Positions 26,205-35,793 of a stretch of DNA of 64,000 bases are shown piece after piece. The notes beneath the pieces were generated by a model. That model ran no database searches. It was not told where the DNA came from and saw only the letters and a program-made list of their open reading frames with translations. The number at the start of each line of letters is the position of its first letter. The first letter of the stretch is position 1. The translations under genes were made by a program, and so were the position numbers. The stretch is from assembly GCF_018860245.1 (NCBI RefSeq), contig NZ_JAHKPD010000012.1, positions 310,001-374,000 of the forward strand. Reading direction: 5' to 3'. This DNA is from Pseudotamlana agarivorans (lineage in GTDB: Bacteria; Bacteroidota; Bacteroidia; Flavobacteriales; Flavobacteriaceae).

Positions 26205-27251
26205 ATGAGTAAAGTAGTAACGTTTGGAGAAATCATGTTAAGATTAGCTCCTCAAGGATTTTTAAGATTTTCTCAAGCGAACAATTTTGATGTTGTTTAT
26301 GGTGGTGGTGAATCTAACGTAGCAGTATCATTAGCTAATTATGGTGTTTCTTGTGATTTTGTAACACGTTTACCTAAGAATGACATTGGTGAGTGTGCTA
26401 TGATGGAGATGCGTAAAAGAGGCGTTGGTGTTGATAAGATTGTATGGGGTGGAGACCGTTTAGGAATTTATTTCTTAGAAACTGGAGCCGTATCTAGAGG
26501 ATCTAAAGTAGTTTACGATAGAGCGTATTCTTCAATGTCTACCATTGAGTCAGGAATGATTGATTGGGATGCTGTTTTCGAAGGTGTAGAGTGGTTTCAC
26601 TGGACTGGTATTACTCCAGCAATTTCTCAAAGTTCTGCAGATGTTTGTTTAGAAGCTGTAAAAGCGGCTAGTGCAAAAGGCATTACTATTTCTACAGATT
26701 TAAATTACCGCGCTAAATTATGGAACTTCTGTGATGATGCTCATAGAGAATCTATCATGACCGAATTAACATCTTACTGTGATGTTGTTTTAGGAAATGA
26801 AGAAGATGCAGAAATGCACTTTGGAATTAAGCCTGATGGTGCTGCTGTTCAAACGGCTGGACACGATGTTAAAGCGGAAGCTTTTTTATCTGTTTGTAAG
26901 CAAATGATGGAAAAATTCCCTAAAGCTAAAAAAGTAATTACAACATTAAGAGGCTCTATCTCTGCTTCTCATAACACATGGGCTGGCGTATTATACGATG
27001 GAACTAAAATGTTAGAAACACGTCAATACCAAATTACAGATATCGTTGATAGAGTAGGTGGTGGTGATTCATTCATGGGAGGTTTAATCTACGGATTATT
27101 AACGTACCCTGATAACGATCAAAATGCATTAGACTTTGCAGTTGCTGCATCTTGTTTAAAACACACTATTAAAGGTGATGCGAACTTAGTTACTGTTGCT
27201 GAGGTTAACAAACTTATGGGTGGTGATGCTTCTGGTCGTGTAGCTAGATAA
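26205..27251 (+). CDS. kdgK: 2-keto-3-deoxygluconate kinase, PfkB family
   Basis: A 348-residue ribokinase/PfkB sugar kinase. It has the N-terminal motif GGGESNVA (33-40) and the C-terminal DRVGGGDSFMGG motif with catalytic Asp at about residue 288. It phosphorylates KDG to KDPG with ATP, which the aldolase two genes downstream then splits. The frame is open back to a TTG at 26154, but those 17 codons are the O2 operator and leader; the ATG at 26205 gives the standard start MSKVVTFGEIMLRL. It is the first gene of the kdgK-PFK-eda operon, with 46 bp to the next gene. The final step of alginate, pectin or other uronate catabolism makes KDG, so alginate is a likely source. Confidence 0.88.
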   Translation: MSKVVTFGEIMLRLAPQGFLRFSQANNFDVVYGGGESNVAVSLANYGVSCDFVTRLPKNDIGECAMMEMRKRGVGVDKIVWGGDRLGIYFLETGAVSRGSKVVYDRAYSSMSTIESGMIDWDAVFEGVEWFHWTGITPAISQSSADVCLEAVKAASAKGITISTDLNYRAKLWNFCDDAHRESIMTELTSYCDVVLGNEEDAEMHFGIKPDGAAVQTAGHDVKAEAFLSVCKQMMEKFPKAKKVITTLRGSISASHNTWAGVLYDGTKMLETRQYQITDIVDRVGGGDSFMGGLIYGLLTYPDNDQNALDFAVAASCLKHTIKGDANLVTVAEVNKLMGGDASGRVAR

Positions 27252-27297
27252 TCCACATTAATTGTTTTAAAATTATATAAAGTACGATAAAGTAAAA

Positions 27298-28515
27298 ATG
27301 GAAAAATCTATTGCGATTATCTGTGGGGGCGGTCCTGCACCTGGAATTAATACAGTTGTAAGCACCATAGCTAAAACTTTTATAAAAGATGGCTATAAGG
27401 TTATTGGAGTTCATCACGGATTTAAAGGCATACTTGCTGAAAATCCAGAAGTAAAGATTTTTGATTTTGCACTTGCAGATCGTATTTTTAGTCGAGGTGG
27501 CTCTACCATTACAATGAGTAGATTTAAACCGAAAGACAGCGATTTTAAAGCAGATTTTTTTAAAAATAATAATGTCAAATTATTGGTAACTATTGGCGGT
27601 GACGATACAGCATCGACCGCCAATAGGTTAACCAAATATCTTCAAAAACAAGAGCTCGATGTGGCTCATGTACACGTTCCTAAAACCATTGATAACGATT
27701 TGCCTTTGCCTGATAGAAATCCAACTTTCGGATTTCACACGGCTAAAGACGAGGGGGTTAGAATTGGTAATACCGTTTATGAAGATGCTAGAACCAGTGA
27801 GAATTGGTTTGTAATGTCGGCTATGGGACGCTCGGCTGGACATTTAGCTTTCGGAATCGCTTCTGCATGTCATTTTCAAATGATGATTATTCCAGAAATG
27901 TTTAATAATACCAAAATTACTTTCGATAAGCTTATTAATATGATTGTGTCTTCCATTGTAAAATGTAAGATCAAAGGTATTGAATATGGCGTAGCGCTTG
28001 TAAGTGAAGGAGTTTTTCATTTCATGGATGAAGAAGAAATTATTAATTCCGATATTAATTTTACTTACGATGATCACGGTCATCCAGAATTAGGAAACGT
28101 AAGTAAATCACATATTTTTAACTATCTATTACAGGTAAAACTGAAAGAGATTGGTTTAAAAGTGAAAACAAGACCCGTAGAGCTTGGTTACGAATTAAGA
28201 TGTTGTAACCCCATTGCATTCGATTTAACATTATGTTCTTTATTAGGCATTGGTGTTAAAAAATTATTTGATCAGGGTATCTCTGGTTGTATCGTGAGTG
28301 CAAACTCTAATGGTGATATTGCGCCTTTGTTTTTAAAGGATTTTGAAGATGAAAGCGGAAAAATTCCACCAAGATTAGTCGATATCGAATCAGATATGGC
28401 TCAGCTTTTTATTAATAATTTATTCTTTATTCAAGAAAAAGATTATGAAAAAGCAAAACAATATTTACCAAATCCAGAAGCATACGATTTTAAGAAAATC
28501 TTAAACTGGAATTAA
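27298..28515 (+). CDS. phosphofructokinase, PPi-dependent type
   Basis: A 405-residue PfkA-superfamily enzyme. It has GGGPAPGIN (10-18), GGDD at 100-103, PKTIDND at 128-134 and MGRSAGHLA at 176-184. The GGDD instead of GGDG is the known mark of pyrophosphate use, and the length is that of PPi-PFKs rather than the 320-residue ATP type. The reaction (fructose-6-P plus PPi to fructose-1,6-bisphosphate plus Pi) is reversible. In an operon that turns KDG into pyruvate and glyceraldehyde-3-P, a reversible enzyme could feed carbon back to hexose phosphates. The gene sits between kdgK and the aldolase gene, 46 and 19 bp away. The role is inference. Confidence 0.82.
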   Translation: MEKSIAIICGGGPAPGINTVVSTIAKTFIKDGYKVIGVHHGFKGILAENPEVKIFDFALADRIFSRGGSTITMSRFKPKDSDFKADFFKNNNVKLLVTIGGDDTASTANRLTKYLQKQELDVAHVHVPKTIDNDLPLPDRNPTFGFHTAKDEGVRIGNTVYEDARTSENWFVMSAMGRSAGHLAFGIASACHFQMMIIPEMFNNTKITFDKLINMIVSSIVKCKIKGIEYGVALVSEGVFHFMDEEEIINSDINFTYDDHGHPELGNVSKSHIFNYLLQVKLKEIGLKVKTRPVELGYELRCCNPIAFDLTLCSLLGIGVKKLFDQGISGCIVSANSNGDIAPLFLKDFEDESGKIPPRLVDIESDMAQLFINNLFFIQEKDYEKAKQYLPNPEAYDFKKILNWN

Positions 28516-28534
28516 AAAATTTAAAAATAATAAA

Positions 28535-29203
28535 ATGGCACAATTTTCAAGATTAGAAGTTGCTCAAGCCATGAAAGAAACTGGAATGATTCCTTTATTT
28601 TTTCATAATGACATTGAGCTTAGTAAAAAAGTATTAAAAGCTTGTTACGATGGTGGAGCTCGTTTAATGGAGTTTACTGCTCGTGGTGATTTCGCTCACG
28701 AAGTTTTTGGAGAATTAACTAAATATGCTATTGCTGAATTACCAGGAATGATTATGGGTGTTGGTTCGGTAACAGATGGTGCTGCGGCTTCATTATATAT
28801 GGCTTTGGGTGCTAACTTTATCGTTACTCCAGTATTGAGAGAAGATATCGCTATCGCTTGTAACCGTAAAAAAGTACTTTGGTCTCCTGGATGTGGTTCT
28901 TTAACTGAAATCGCTAGAGCGGAAGAATTAGGATGTGAAATCGTAAAATTATTCCCTGGTGATTTATACGGACCAAAATTCATAAAAGGTATTAAAGGGC
29001 CTCAACCTTGGACTAGCATTATGCCAACTGGTGGTGTTTCTCCAACTGAAGAAAACTTAAAAGGATGGTTTGATGCCGGTGCAACTTGCGTTGGAATGGG
29101 ATCTCAATTAATCTCTAAAGACATTATCGCAAATAAAGATTATGCGAAGTTAGAGCAAGATGTAAAAGATGCTTTAGCAATCGTACAAGCGGTTAGAAAA
29201 TAA
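28535..29203 (+). CDS. eda: KDPG aldolase (2-dehydro-3-deoxy-phosphogluconate aldolase)
   Basis: A 222-residue class I aldolase of the KDPG/KHG family. Catalytic residues are visible: E46 and R50 in MEFTARG, and the Schiff-base lysine K138 in EIVKLFPG. It splits KDPG into pyruvate and glyceraldehyde-3-phosphate. The length is slightly longer than E. coli Eda (213). It is the last gene of the operon and is followed 30 bp later by a strong terminator. Codon use looks like that of a highly expressed gene, like kdgK. Confidence 0.9.
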   Translation: MAQFSRLEVAQAMKETGMIPLFFHNDIELSKKVLKACYDGGARLMEFTARGDFAHEVFGELTKYAIAELPGMIMGVGSVTDGAAASLYMALGANFIVTPVLREDIAIACNRKKVLWSPGCGSLTEIARAEELGCEIVKLFPGDLYGPKFIKGIKGPQPWTSIMPTGGVSPTEENLKGWFDAGATCVGMGSQLISKDIIANKDYAKLEQDVKDALAIVQAVRK

Positions 29204-29233
29204 TGGCATTAGTTTAATTATAATGCTTTTAAT

Positions 29234-29272
29234 AAAAAAAAGGTAGTGATTTAAAATCACTACCTTTTTTTT
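29234..29272. terminator. bidirectional terminator between eda and the SGNH gene
   Basis: A-run, stem GGTAGTGAT/ATCACTACC (29242-29250 with 29256-29264), loop TTAAA, T-run. The two flanking genes converge, and the A and T runs make it work in both directions. Confidence 0.9.
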
Positions 29273-29302
29273 GTGGATTATTTAGTAAGGGAAGCCCCTA
29301 TT

Positions 29303-30790
29303 TTATTCTAATGTTGGTGAGTATGCAGTTGGATAATCTCCAGCCTTCATAAGGTTGCCTGAAGCTTCAAAATTTGAACCATAGGTTTCGTCAATTGCTT
29401 TTAGAAAAGTATTCCCCATTAACGCATAACCTCTTGCGGTAAGGTGTACTCCATCTAAACTTACCAAGCCTCCAAAAACTAAATCTGTATTTAAAAAATA
29501 GTCATCAAAAGCAATACCGTTTGTTGAGGCCTCTTCAATCACACTTTTTAAATCGGCTACAGCTAAGCCTTTCGCTTGAGCTACGGCTTCAATACCAAGG
29601 TTGTAGCCCATGGCTGCATCGTTAATGTTATTTTGTTCTTCTGGCGTAAGCACGAAATTATCGCCCATTGGCGTTGAAACTCCGACACCTTTTGGTATTT
29701 CAGAAGAAGCAGTAAGAAGAATTAAATCTTCAGGTGTTGCTTGTCTTAAATTGACTAACGCAGGATTTAATGCTGTTAAATCTCTTAAATCTTCATCCAT
29801 AATAACCAAGGCATTGTTTGGTGCTTCTGCAAACGCAATGGTACGTTTAGCTATTTCTTCATCAGCCATTTCTTGGGTAAGCGGTGTATTAGCAACGAGG
29901 AAAGCATAAGCTTGTGTAATCCCAGCATTGTATGCTCCATAAGCATTCATGCTGTTTAAGTATGCCGCAGTAGCTGCATCTAAAGGCACGGGGTTATGGC
30001 TTACCGTAGTGAAATGAGAAACACTTAAAATATCAGGTACATTTGCAATTACACCTTTAGCGCCATTAGCGGTTAATTTATCCACAATAATTCCTAATGA
30101 GCCATTAAATGTAGCTACATCTGTAATAGGATCAGAATCGTCACCTCCAGATAATGCATAACCTAATACATCGGCTGCTCCAATATCTGATAAGGTGAAA
30201 AAAGTTGGGTTTTGAGCTATAGCATCATCAATAACTGTGGCGGTTGGAGCCGATGCTATTCTGGCGTAATATGGGTTTGCACCTGCGTACCCTGGGGCAA
30301 TAAAATGAAAGCTCCTTGCTCCTGGGATTCCAAAATTATTAAAGTCACTTCCAATATTAACCCCGGCTTCTGTGGTTATAGGTGGAACGGGAGCACCCAA
30401 TCCAGCTAAAAATTCATTTAAAGGTTGTGGTCCAGGAATTTCGCTATTAAAGGTTAAACGGTAGCCGCGAACTGGGGTGCCACCAACCAAAATACCACCT
30501 GTATTGTCACTAACTAGTGGTTGAGTAAAATCACCACCTCCAACTTTTTCAAATTGTGAGGCTAACATGTTAGGGAATGAGTTTTCTTGTCCAGCAATAA
30601 ATAATCCGAAATCAGAGTAGCCAGCTGTAAGGGAAGCTCCCACCGAGACATATTTTTCAAAATTAGCTGTACCGGCTTCTAATTCTGGTGCCGTTTCATT
30701 ATCCACAGGAGGCATAACATCTTCTGGTGAATTACACGCTGTAAATCCAAGTACAACAAGGATTAGGCCTATATATTTAGTTTTAATCAT
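29303..30790 (-). CDS. SGNH/GDSL-hydrolase lipoprotein
   Basis: A 495-residue lipoprotein starting at the ATG at 30790; the frame is open further upstream, but those codons overlap the receptor gene end. The lipobox is FTAC with Cys19. Block I of SGNH hydrolases is VSVGASLTAG with nucleophile Ser53, and block V near the C-terminus is DGVHLTARGYALMG with the catalytic Asp and His. It is probably an esterase or lipase on the periplasmic or outer face. It lies 10 bp downstream of a TonB-dependent receptor gene on the same strand, a pairing I recall in many Bacteroidetes; together they probably use or take up an acylated substrate. The substrate is unknown. Confidence 0.8.
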   Translation of the reverse strand: MIKTKYIGLILVVLGFTACNSPEDVMPPVDNETAPELEAGTANFEKYVSVGASLTAGYSDFGLFIAGQENSFPNMLASQFEKVGGGDFTQPLVSDNTGGILVGGTPVRGYRLTFNSEIPGPQPLNEFLAGLGAPVPPITTEAGVNIGSDFNNFGIPGARSFHFIAPGYAGANPYYARIASAPTATVIDDAIAQNPTFFTLSDIGAADVLGYALSGGDDSDPITDVATFNGSLGIIVDKLTANGAKGVIANVPDILSVSHFTTVSHNPVPLDAATAAYLNSMNAYGAYNAGITQAYAFLVANTPLTQEMADEEIAKRTIAFAEAPNNALVIMDEDLRDLTALNPALVNLRQATPEDLILLTASSEIPKGVGVSTPMGDNFVLTPEEQNNINDAAMGYNLGIEAVAQAKGLAVADLKSVIEEASTNGIAFDDYFLNTDLVFGGLVSLDGVHLTARGYALMGNTFLKAIDETYGSNFEASGNLMKAGDYPTAYSPTLE

Positions 30791-30800
30791 GATTGTAAGT

Positions 30801-33605
30801 TTATAAGTTGTTAATTGTCCAAGAAATGTAGTACATAGAGCCGATATATCCAGTTCCATAAGCTGTGAAATACTCATCTCCTAATAAGTTGGTTGCACCT
30901 AATTTAAAAGTAGATTTAAAACTAGGAATGGTGTAATTTATTTGCGCATCCATCACATGGTATTCAGGAACTAACCCGTCACCAAATGTAGATTGCCAAT
31001 AGTAATCATCACTAAAGCGATACGCAATATTGAAACCAAAGTTTTTAAATAGGTTGGTATTTCCAAAGGTTGCTTTGAATTTATGCTCTGGCGTATTGAA
31101 GTTTGTTACAAAGTCTGGGTATTTTTCTTGGTCAAAATCTAGCTTAGCAAAAGTGTAACTTCCGCTTAAATCATAGTTTCCGAATATTTTTGTTGAAAGA
31201 CCAATTGAAGCCCCATAAGAATTAACTGCTGCTTTAGAGTTCGTGTAGGCATTATAAGTAATGTCATCCCCTCTATTAATGGCATCGATAGATAATGAAT
31301 TGTCACCAACCTGTCCATATAATGGAGCGACCACATATTCTTGAGAAATAAAATCTTTATAACTGTTGTAATAAGCACTAAAATCGATAGTTAATCTTTT
31401 TAGTTTTCCTCTATATCCAATTTCTGCAGAGGTCACTTGTTCAGGTTTTATTAGATCAGGATTTGAAACCACTAAATCATTTGTATTACCTGTAGTTTTG
31501 TATGTTAAAACAGAAGCTTCTGAATATGAATTATTGTATGCAGCTGCACCTGTTTGTGTTATTACACTAGGTTGTCCTGCATTTTGTCCGCTACCACTTA
31601 CATTGTAATCGCCAGAATAACGATCTAAATTGTCAGGGGATGAGCCAACTAAAATCGCTCGATTAGCATCTAAACCAATAAATAAATCTTGCGTTGTAGG
31701 ATTTCTAAACCCAGTTTGAACCGAAGCTCTAAAGTTATGGTTTCTATTTAATGTTAAACCTCCCGATAATCTAGGAGAAAAGAAACCATCGAAAAATTCA
31801 GACTTATCGTAGCGTAGAGATCCTGTTAATTTTAATTCTAAACTTTCGTTTAATTCGATGTTTTTCTGAATTTGAGTATATACGCCGTATTCAAAATATT
31901 CAATAGGGCCATCGTAATCTGTGTAAATGGTTCCAAAAGAATTTAGATTGTATTTTCTGTAAGAACCACCAACTTGAATTTCAGCGAATTTAATAATTTC
32001 ACTAAAGTTGTAGTTACCATCCATGTGGTAGTATTTTGAAGCATCTTGGAATTTAGACCCTGTTGTTAAATCGGGATCGTTTATACTTCTATTGAAAGCA
32101 GCAATATATTCAGGAGTTCCAGGTTCGAAACGACCTGTTTCAGCTTGGGTACGGGCAGCTGAATGTGCCTGGGTATCATTGGCACCTGCTAGTGTGGATT
32201 GAATGTAAGTTCCTGCATATTCTGCGAACCAGTTTAAATCTGGTTTCCAAGCTCTATTAATGTTAATGCCCGTAAAAACCATATCGTATGAATCACCGGC
32301 TTTATCGGCAACAACATAACTTCTTAAGAAAAAATTTCTATTACGAATCTCAATTTTATGTTGTTCTTGAAAGAAATTATCAATGTTGTAGCGATTTAAA
32401 CCTTGATAAATTGTAGTACCAGTACCTACTTTACCAACATAGGAAATTTCAAAATCATTCTCTAATGGACGGTAGTATAAACCCCAATCGGCTTTAATAC
32501 TTCGCGCTTCATAGTTTGTTAATTCACTTTCGTTATAACCTGTTCTACTTACATCAACAGAAGGAGCTAAGGCGCTAGCTCCGGCAGGTAAATAAGGTTG
32601 CCCAGTACCTGGGTTAATAGCCGATTCTAATAGTATGGCTACTTGTCTTAAGTTTTGAGAAACTTCATCACCATAAACATTTACACCGTTATAGTTTAAA
32701 TTGGTCCCTCGTGTACCACCTTCCATATTTCTATCTTCTACGCTCGTCGCAGCCCAGTCTGTACCTTCTAGATATCCAAAATTAACTTTAGCCGCAAATT
32801 TTTCACTAAATTTATGAGCTACACGAATGCTTAAATCGGTATAAGGGTTGGTTCCTGAGGCTTCTTGAGAAGTGTAACCTTTTTTTATAGAAGCACTAAT
32901 TCCTCCATGGTCAAAAGGGTTTTTACTACGCATAAATAAAATACCATTAAAGGCGTTGGCGCCATATAAGGCTGAAGACGCTCCTGGTAAAAGCTCTACA
33001 CTTAATACATCGGTTTCAGTCATACCCACTAAATTACCAATTGGAAAGTTTAGTGCCGGAGTTGAATTGTCCATACCATCAACAAGTTGCATGAATCTAT
33101 TATTCGCAAATGTTGAAAAACCTCTAGTGTTGACCGATTTAAAAGTTAATGAGTTGGTGTTTACATCGACTCCTTTCAGGTTTTCTAGACCGTCATAGAA
33201 ATCGGCTGAAGCCGTGCTTTTTATGTCCTTTAACCCAAGGCGTTCAATTGTTACAGGCGATTCAAAGATGCGTTCTGGTGTTCTCGAAGCCGATATAACA
33301 ACTTCATCCAAAGCTGTGCCTTCAACTAAAACAAAATTGATGACTTCGTTTGCAGTGGTAATTTCTTTTGTTAAGGTTTCAAAACCCACACTACTTGCTT
33401 GAATAGAGAATGGTGGATTTTGGTTATAGGTTAAGGTGAACTTTCCGTCAAAGTCGGATACCGTTCCTACGGTCGTACCTAAAACGATGATATTTGCTCC
33501 AGGAATTGGTAAACTTGTATCGTCGACTACAGTTCCTGTAACGGTTGTCTGGGCACTTGTTAGGTAGCATACAAACAACAAGAGAAGTGGGAGAGTTTTT
33601 TTCAT
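30801..33605 (-). CDS. TonB-dependent receptor, partner of SGNH lipoprotein
   Basis: A 934-residue outer-membrane receptor. It has a signal peptide (1-18), a carboxypeptidase-D-like domain (about 20-105, TVTGTVVDDTSLPIPGANII), a TonB-box/plug start (ALDEVVISASRTPERIFESP), a plug with GASSALYGANAFNGILFM, and a barrel rich in aromatic strands. There is no STN domain and no SusD neighbour, so it is not a classical SusC system. The downstream gene encodes an SGNH lipoprotein. The length is normal for this class. An inverted repeat lies about 84 bp upstream of the ATG and may control it. Confidence 0.88.
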   Translation of the reverse strand: MKKTLPLLLLFVCYLTSAQTTVTGTVVDDTSLPIPGANIIVLGTTVGTVSDFDGKFTLTYNQNPPFSIQASSVGFETLTKEITTANEVINFVLVEGTALDEVVISASRTPERIFESPVTIERLGLKDIKSTASADFYDGLENLKGVDVNTNSLTFKSVNTRGFSTFANNRFMQLVDGMDNSTPALNFPIGNLVGMTETDVLSVELLPGASSALYGANAFNGILFMRSKNPFDHGGISASIKKGYTSQEASGTNPYTDLSIRVAHKFSEKFAAKVNFGYLEGTDWAATSVEDRNMEGGTRGTNLNYNGVNVYGDEVSQNLRQVAILLESAINPGTGQPYLPAGASALAPSVDVSRTGYNESELTNYEARSIKADWGLYYRPLENDFEISYVGKVGTGTTIYQGLNRYNIDNFFQEQHKIEIRNRNFFLRSYVVADKAGDSYDMVFTGININRAWKPDLNWFAEYAGTYIQSTLAGANDTQAHSAARTQAETGRFEPGTPEYIAAFNRSINDPDLTTGSKFQDASKYYHMDGNYNFSEIIKFAEIQVGGSYRKYNLNSFGTIYTDYDGPIEYFEYGVYTQIQKNIELNESLELKLTGSLRYDKSEFFDGFFSPRLSGGLTLNRNHNFRASVQTGFRNPTTQDLFIGLDANRAILVGSSPDNLDRYSGDYNVSGSGQNAGQPSVITQTGAAAYNNSYSEASVLTYKTTGNTNDLVVSNPDLIKPEQVTSAEIGYRGKLKRLTIDFSAYYNSYKDFISQEYVVAPLYGQVGDNSLSIDAINRGDDITYNAYTNSKAAVNSYGASIGLSTKIFGNYDLSGSYTFAKLDFDQEKYPDFVTNFNTPEHKFKATFGNTNLFKNFGFNIAYRFSDDYYWQSTFGDGLVPEYHVMDAQINYTIPSFKSTFKLGATNLLGDEYFTAYGTGYIGSMYYISWTINNL

Positions 33606-33677
33606 TGGTTATGTTTAGTTTAAGTTTAAAACAATATTGCGCAAAAGAACGAAATATAGTTGATTGCTAAAAATATA

Positions 33678-33703
33678 AAAATATATGCGCGCATAGTATT
33701 TTT
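33678..33703. promoter_or_regulatory. palindrome upstream of the TonB receptor gene
   Basis: A perfect 12-bp palindrome TATGCGCGCATA at 33684-33695, extended by AAAATA on the left and TATTTT on the right with one extra G at 33696. It is centred about 84 bp before the receptor ATG and would suit a dimeric regulator. No regulator gene is adjacent. Confidence 0.4.
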
Positions 33704-33752
33704 ATACAAAAAAATGTGCAATTTATTATGGAATAGTCAAATACGCCTATAA

Positions 33753-33788
33753 AAAAAGGTCGAAACATTGAAATGTTCCGACCTTTTA
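33753..33788 (-). terminator. terminator after glmS
   Basis: AAAAGGTCG...CGACCTTTT with an inner AACAT/ATGTT pairing and loop TGAA, with A/T runs on both sides, 24 bp after the glmS stop codon. Confidence 0.85.
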
Positions 33789-33811
33789 TAAAGTATAATA
33801 AGATTTGTTAA

Positions 33812-35665
33812 CTATTCTACAGTAACCGATTTTGCTAAATTCCTTGGTTGATCAACATTCTTATCCAACATAACAGCTATGTGGTATGATAATAATTGTA
33901 ATGGAATTGTAGTTAGAAGTGGAGAGAGCGATTCTAAAGTTTCGGGAACTTCAATAACATGATCGGCAAGTGCTCTTACTTGTGTGTCTCCTTCTGTTAC
34001 AATACCTATAATTTTTCCTTTTCTAGATTTAATTTCTTGAATATTGCTTACTACTTTTTCATAATGCCCTTTTTTAGTAGCGATAACCACTATAGGCATA
34101 TTTTCATCAATTAATGCGATAGGACCGTGTTTCATTTCTGCAGCAGGGTAACCCTCCGCATGAATATATGATATCTCTTTTAGCTTTAATGCACCTTCAA
34201 GAGCAACAGGGAAATTATATCCACGTCCTAAGTATAGAAAGTGATCAACATCTTTATAGATGTTAGAAATAGTTTGAATATTAGCATCCGATTCTAGTGC
34301 TTTTTCAACTTTATTCGGGATCATTTCTAGTTCAAGAAGATGTGTTCTAAAGTCTGAACTGCTAATAGCTCCTTTAGCTCTGGCTAACCTTAAAGCGATT
34401 AATGTCAATACCGTAATTTGAGTTGTAAAGGCTTTTGTTGAAGCAACTCCAATTTCTGGTCCAGCATGTGTATAAGCACCTGCATCTGATTCTCTAGCGA
34501 TTGATGAACCCACCACATTACAAACACCAAAAACAAAAGCACCTTTAGATTTTGCTAACTTGATTGCTGCTAAAGTATCGGCAGTTTCTCCAGATTGAGA
34601 TATAGCGATAACCACATCATTTTCAGTAATTACGGGGTTTCTATATCTAAATTCTGAGGCATATTCTACTTCTACAGGAATTCGAGCTAAATCTTCAAAA
34701 ATATATTCTGCAACTAATCCAGCATGCCAAGAGGTTCCACAGGCCACTATGATAATACGGTTAGCGTTTAGAAATTTCTTCATGTTGTCTTCAACACCTG
34801 CCATTTTAATAATAGCTTCATTTCTTAATAACCTACCACGATAAGTGTCTGTTATGGCTTTAGGTTGTTCATGAATTTCTTTAAGCATGAAGTGGTCGTA
34901 ACCACCTTTTTCAATTTGTTCTAAGTTAATTTTTAATTCTTGAACATAAGTATCGACTTCAGAATCATCTTTAATTTTTCTAATTTTAATGCCTTTATGG
35001 AATCTTATAATTGCCATCTCTTCATCTTCGAGATAAACAGCATTTTTTGTGTATTCTATAAACGGAGAGGCGTCGCTAGCGATAAAAAATTCATCCTCAT
35101 TATCACCAATTCCTATAGCTAAAGGACTTCCTAAACGTGCTACGACAATTTCTTCGGGTTTGTTTTTGTCAAAAACAGCAATCGCGTAAGCGCCTATAAC
35201 TTGGTTTAGGGCTACTTGTACCGCTTTTCCAAGTTTTAAATCGTCTTGCTTTTGGACTTCCTCAATAAGGTTAATTAAAACTTCGGTATCTGTGTCAGAT
35301 TTGAAAGTATAGCCTCTAGTTAATAATTCTTGTTTTAAAGATTCATAGTTTTCAATAATTCCATTATGAATAATTACTAAATTCCCAGAATTAGAAACGT
35401 GTGGATGTGAGTTTACGTCATTTGGCACGCCGTGTGTTGCCCATCTGGTATGACCTATACCTACATTCCCTGTTTTTGTAATTTCTTTTTCAGCAATCGC
35501 TTCTAGATCAGCGACCTTTCCTTTTGTTTTAGATACTTTAAGATCTTTACCGTCAAAAAGAGCTATTCCGGCACTGTCATAACCTCTATATTCTAAACGT
35601 TTTAAACCTTCAATTACAATAGGGTAAGCCTCTCTTGGGCCTATGTATCCAACAATTCCACACAT
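33812..35665 (-). CDS. glmS: glutamine--fructose-6-phosphate aminotransferase (isomerizing)
   Basis: A 617-residue GlmS. It starts MCGIVGYIG, where Cys2 becomes the N-terminal nucleophile of the glutaminase domain (1-220), with GHTRWATHG and the tryptic HPHVSNSG segment. Two SIS domains follow (about 290-430 and 460-600) with SQSGETADTLAA and the C-terminal KSVTVE that closes the sugar site. It makes glucosamine-6-phosphate for peptidoglycan and LPS. It belongs to a minus-strand set with DUF4270 and the GlgA-like gene, 128 bp away. No glmS riboswitch is expected in this phylum and none was seen in the upstream gap. Confidence 0.96.
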   Translation of the reverse strand: MCGIVGYIGPREAYPIVIEGLKRLEYRGYDSAGIALFDGKDLKVSKTKGKVADLEAIAEKEITKTGNVGIGHTRWATHGVPNDVNSHPHVSNSGNLVIIHNGIIENYESLKQELLTRGYTFKSDTDTEVLINLIEEVQKQDDLKLGKAVQVALNQVIGAYAIAVFDKNKPEEIVVARLGSPLAIGIGDNEDEFFIASDASPFIEYTKNAVYLEDEEMAIIRFHKGIKIRKIKDDSEVDTYVQELKINLEQIEKGGYDHFMLKEIHEQPKAITDTYRGRLLRNEAIIKMAGVEDNMKKFLNANRIIIVACGTSWHAGLVAEYIFEDLARIPVEVEYASEFRYRNPVITENDVVIAISQSGETADTLAAIKLAKSKGAFVFGVCNVVGSSIARESDAGAYTHAGPEIGVASTKAFTTQITVLTLIALRLARAKGAISSSDFRTHLLELEMIPNKVEKALESDANIQTISNIYKDVDHFLYLGRGYNFPVALEGALKLKEISYIHAEGYPAAEMKHGPIALIDENMPIVVIATKKGHYEKVVSNIQEIKSRKGKIIGIVTEGDTQVRALADHVIEVPETLESLSPLLTTIPLQLLSYHIAVMLDKNVDQPRNLAKSVTVE

Positions 35666-35793
35666 ATTTTTTCTTTTTGATATTGACTTTGATTATTACA
35701 GACAAATATGTGAAATAATAACTTATCAATCTTATTTATTATATGAACTTTCAATTTATACGATGAAAGTCACTAATAAGGTTATACTTTAAA

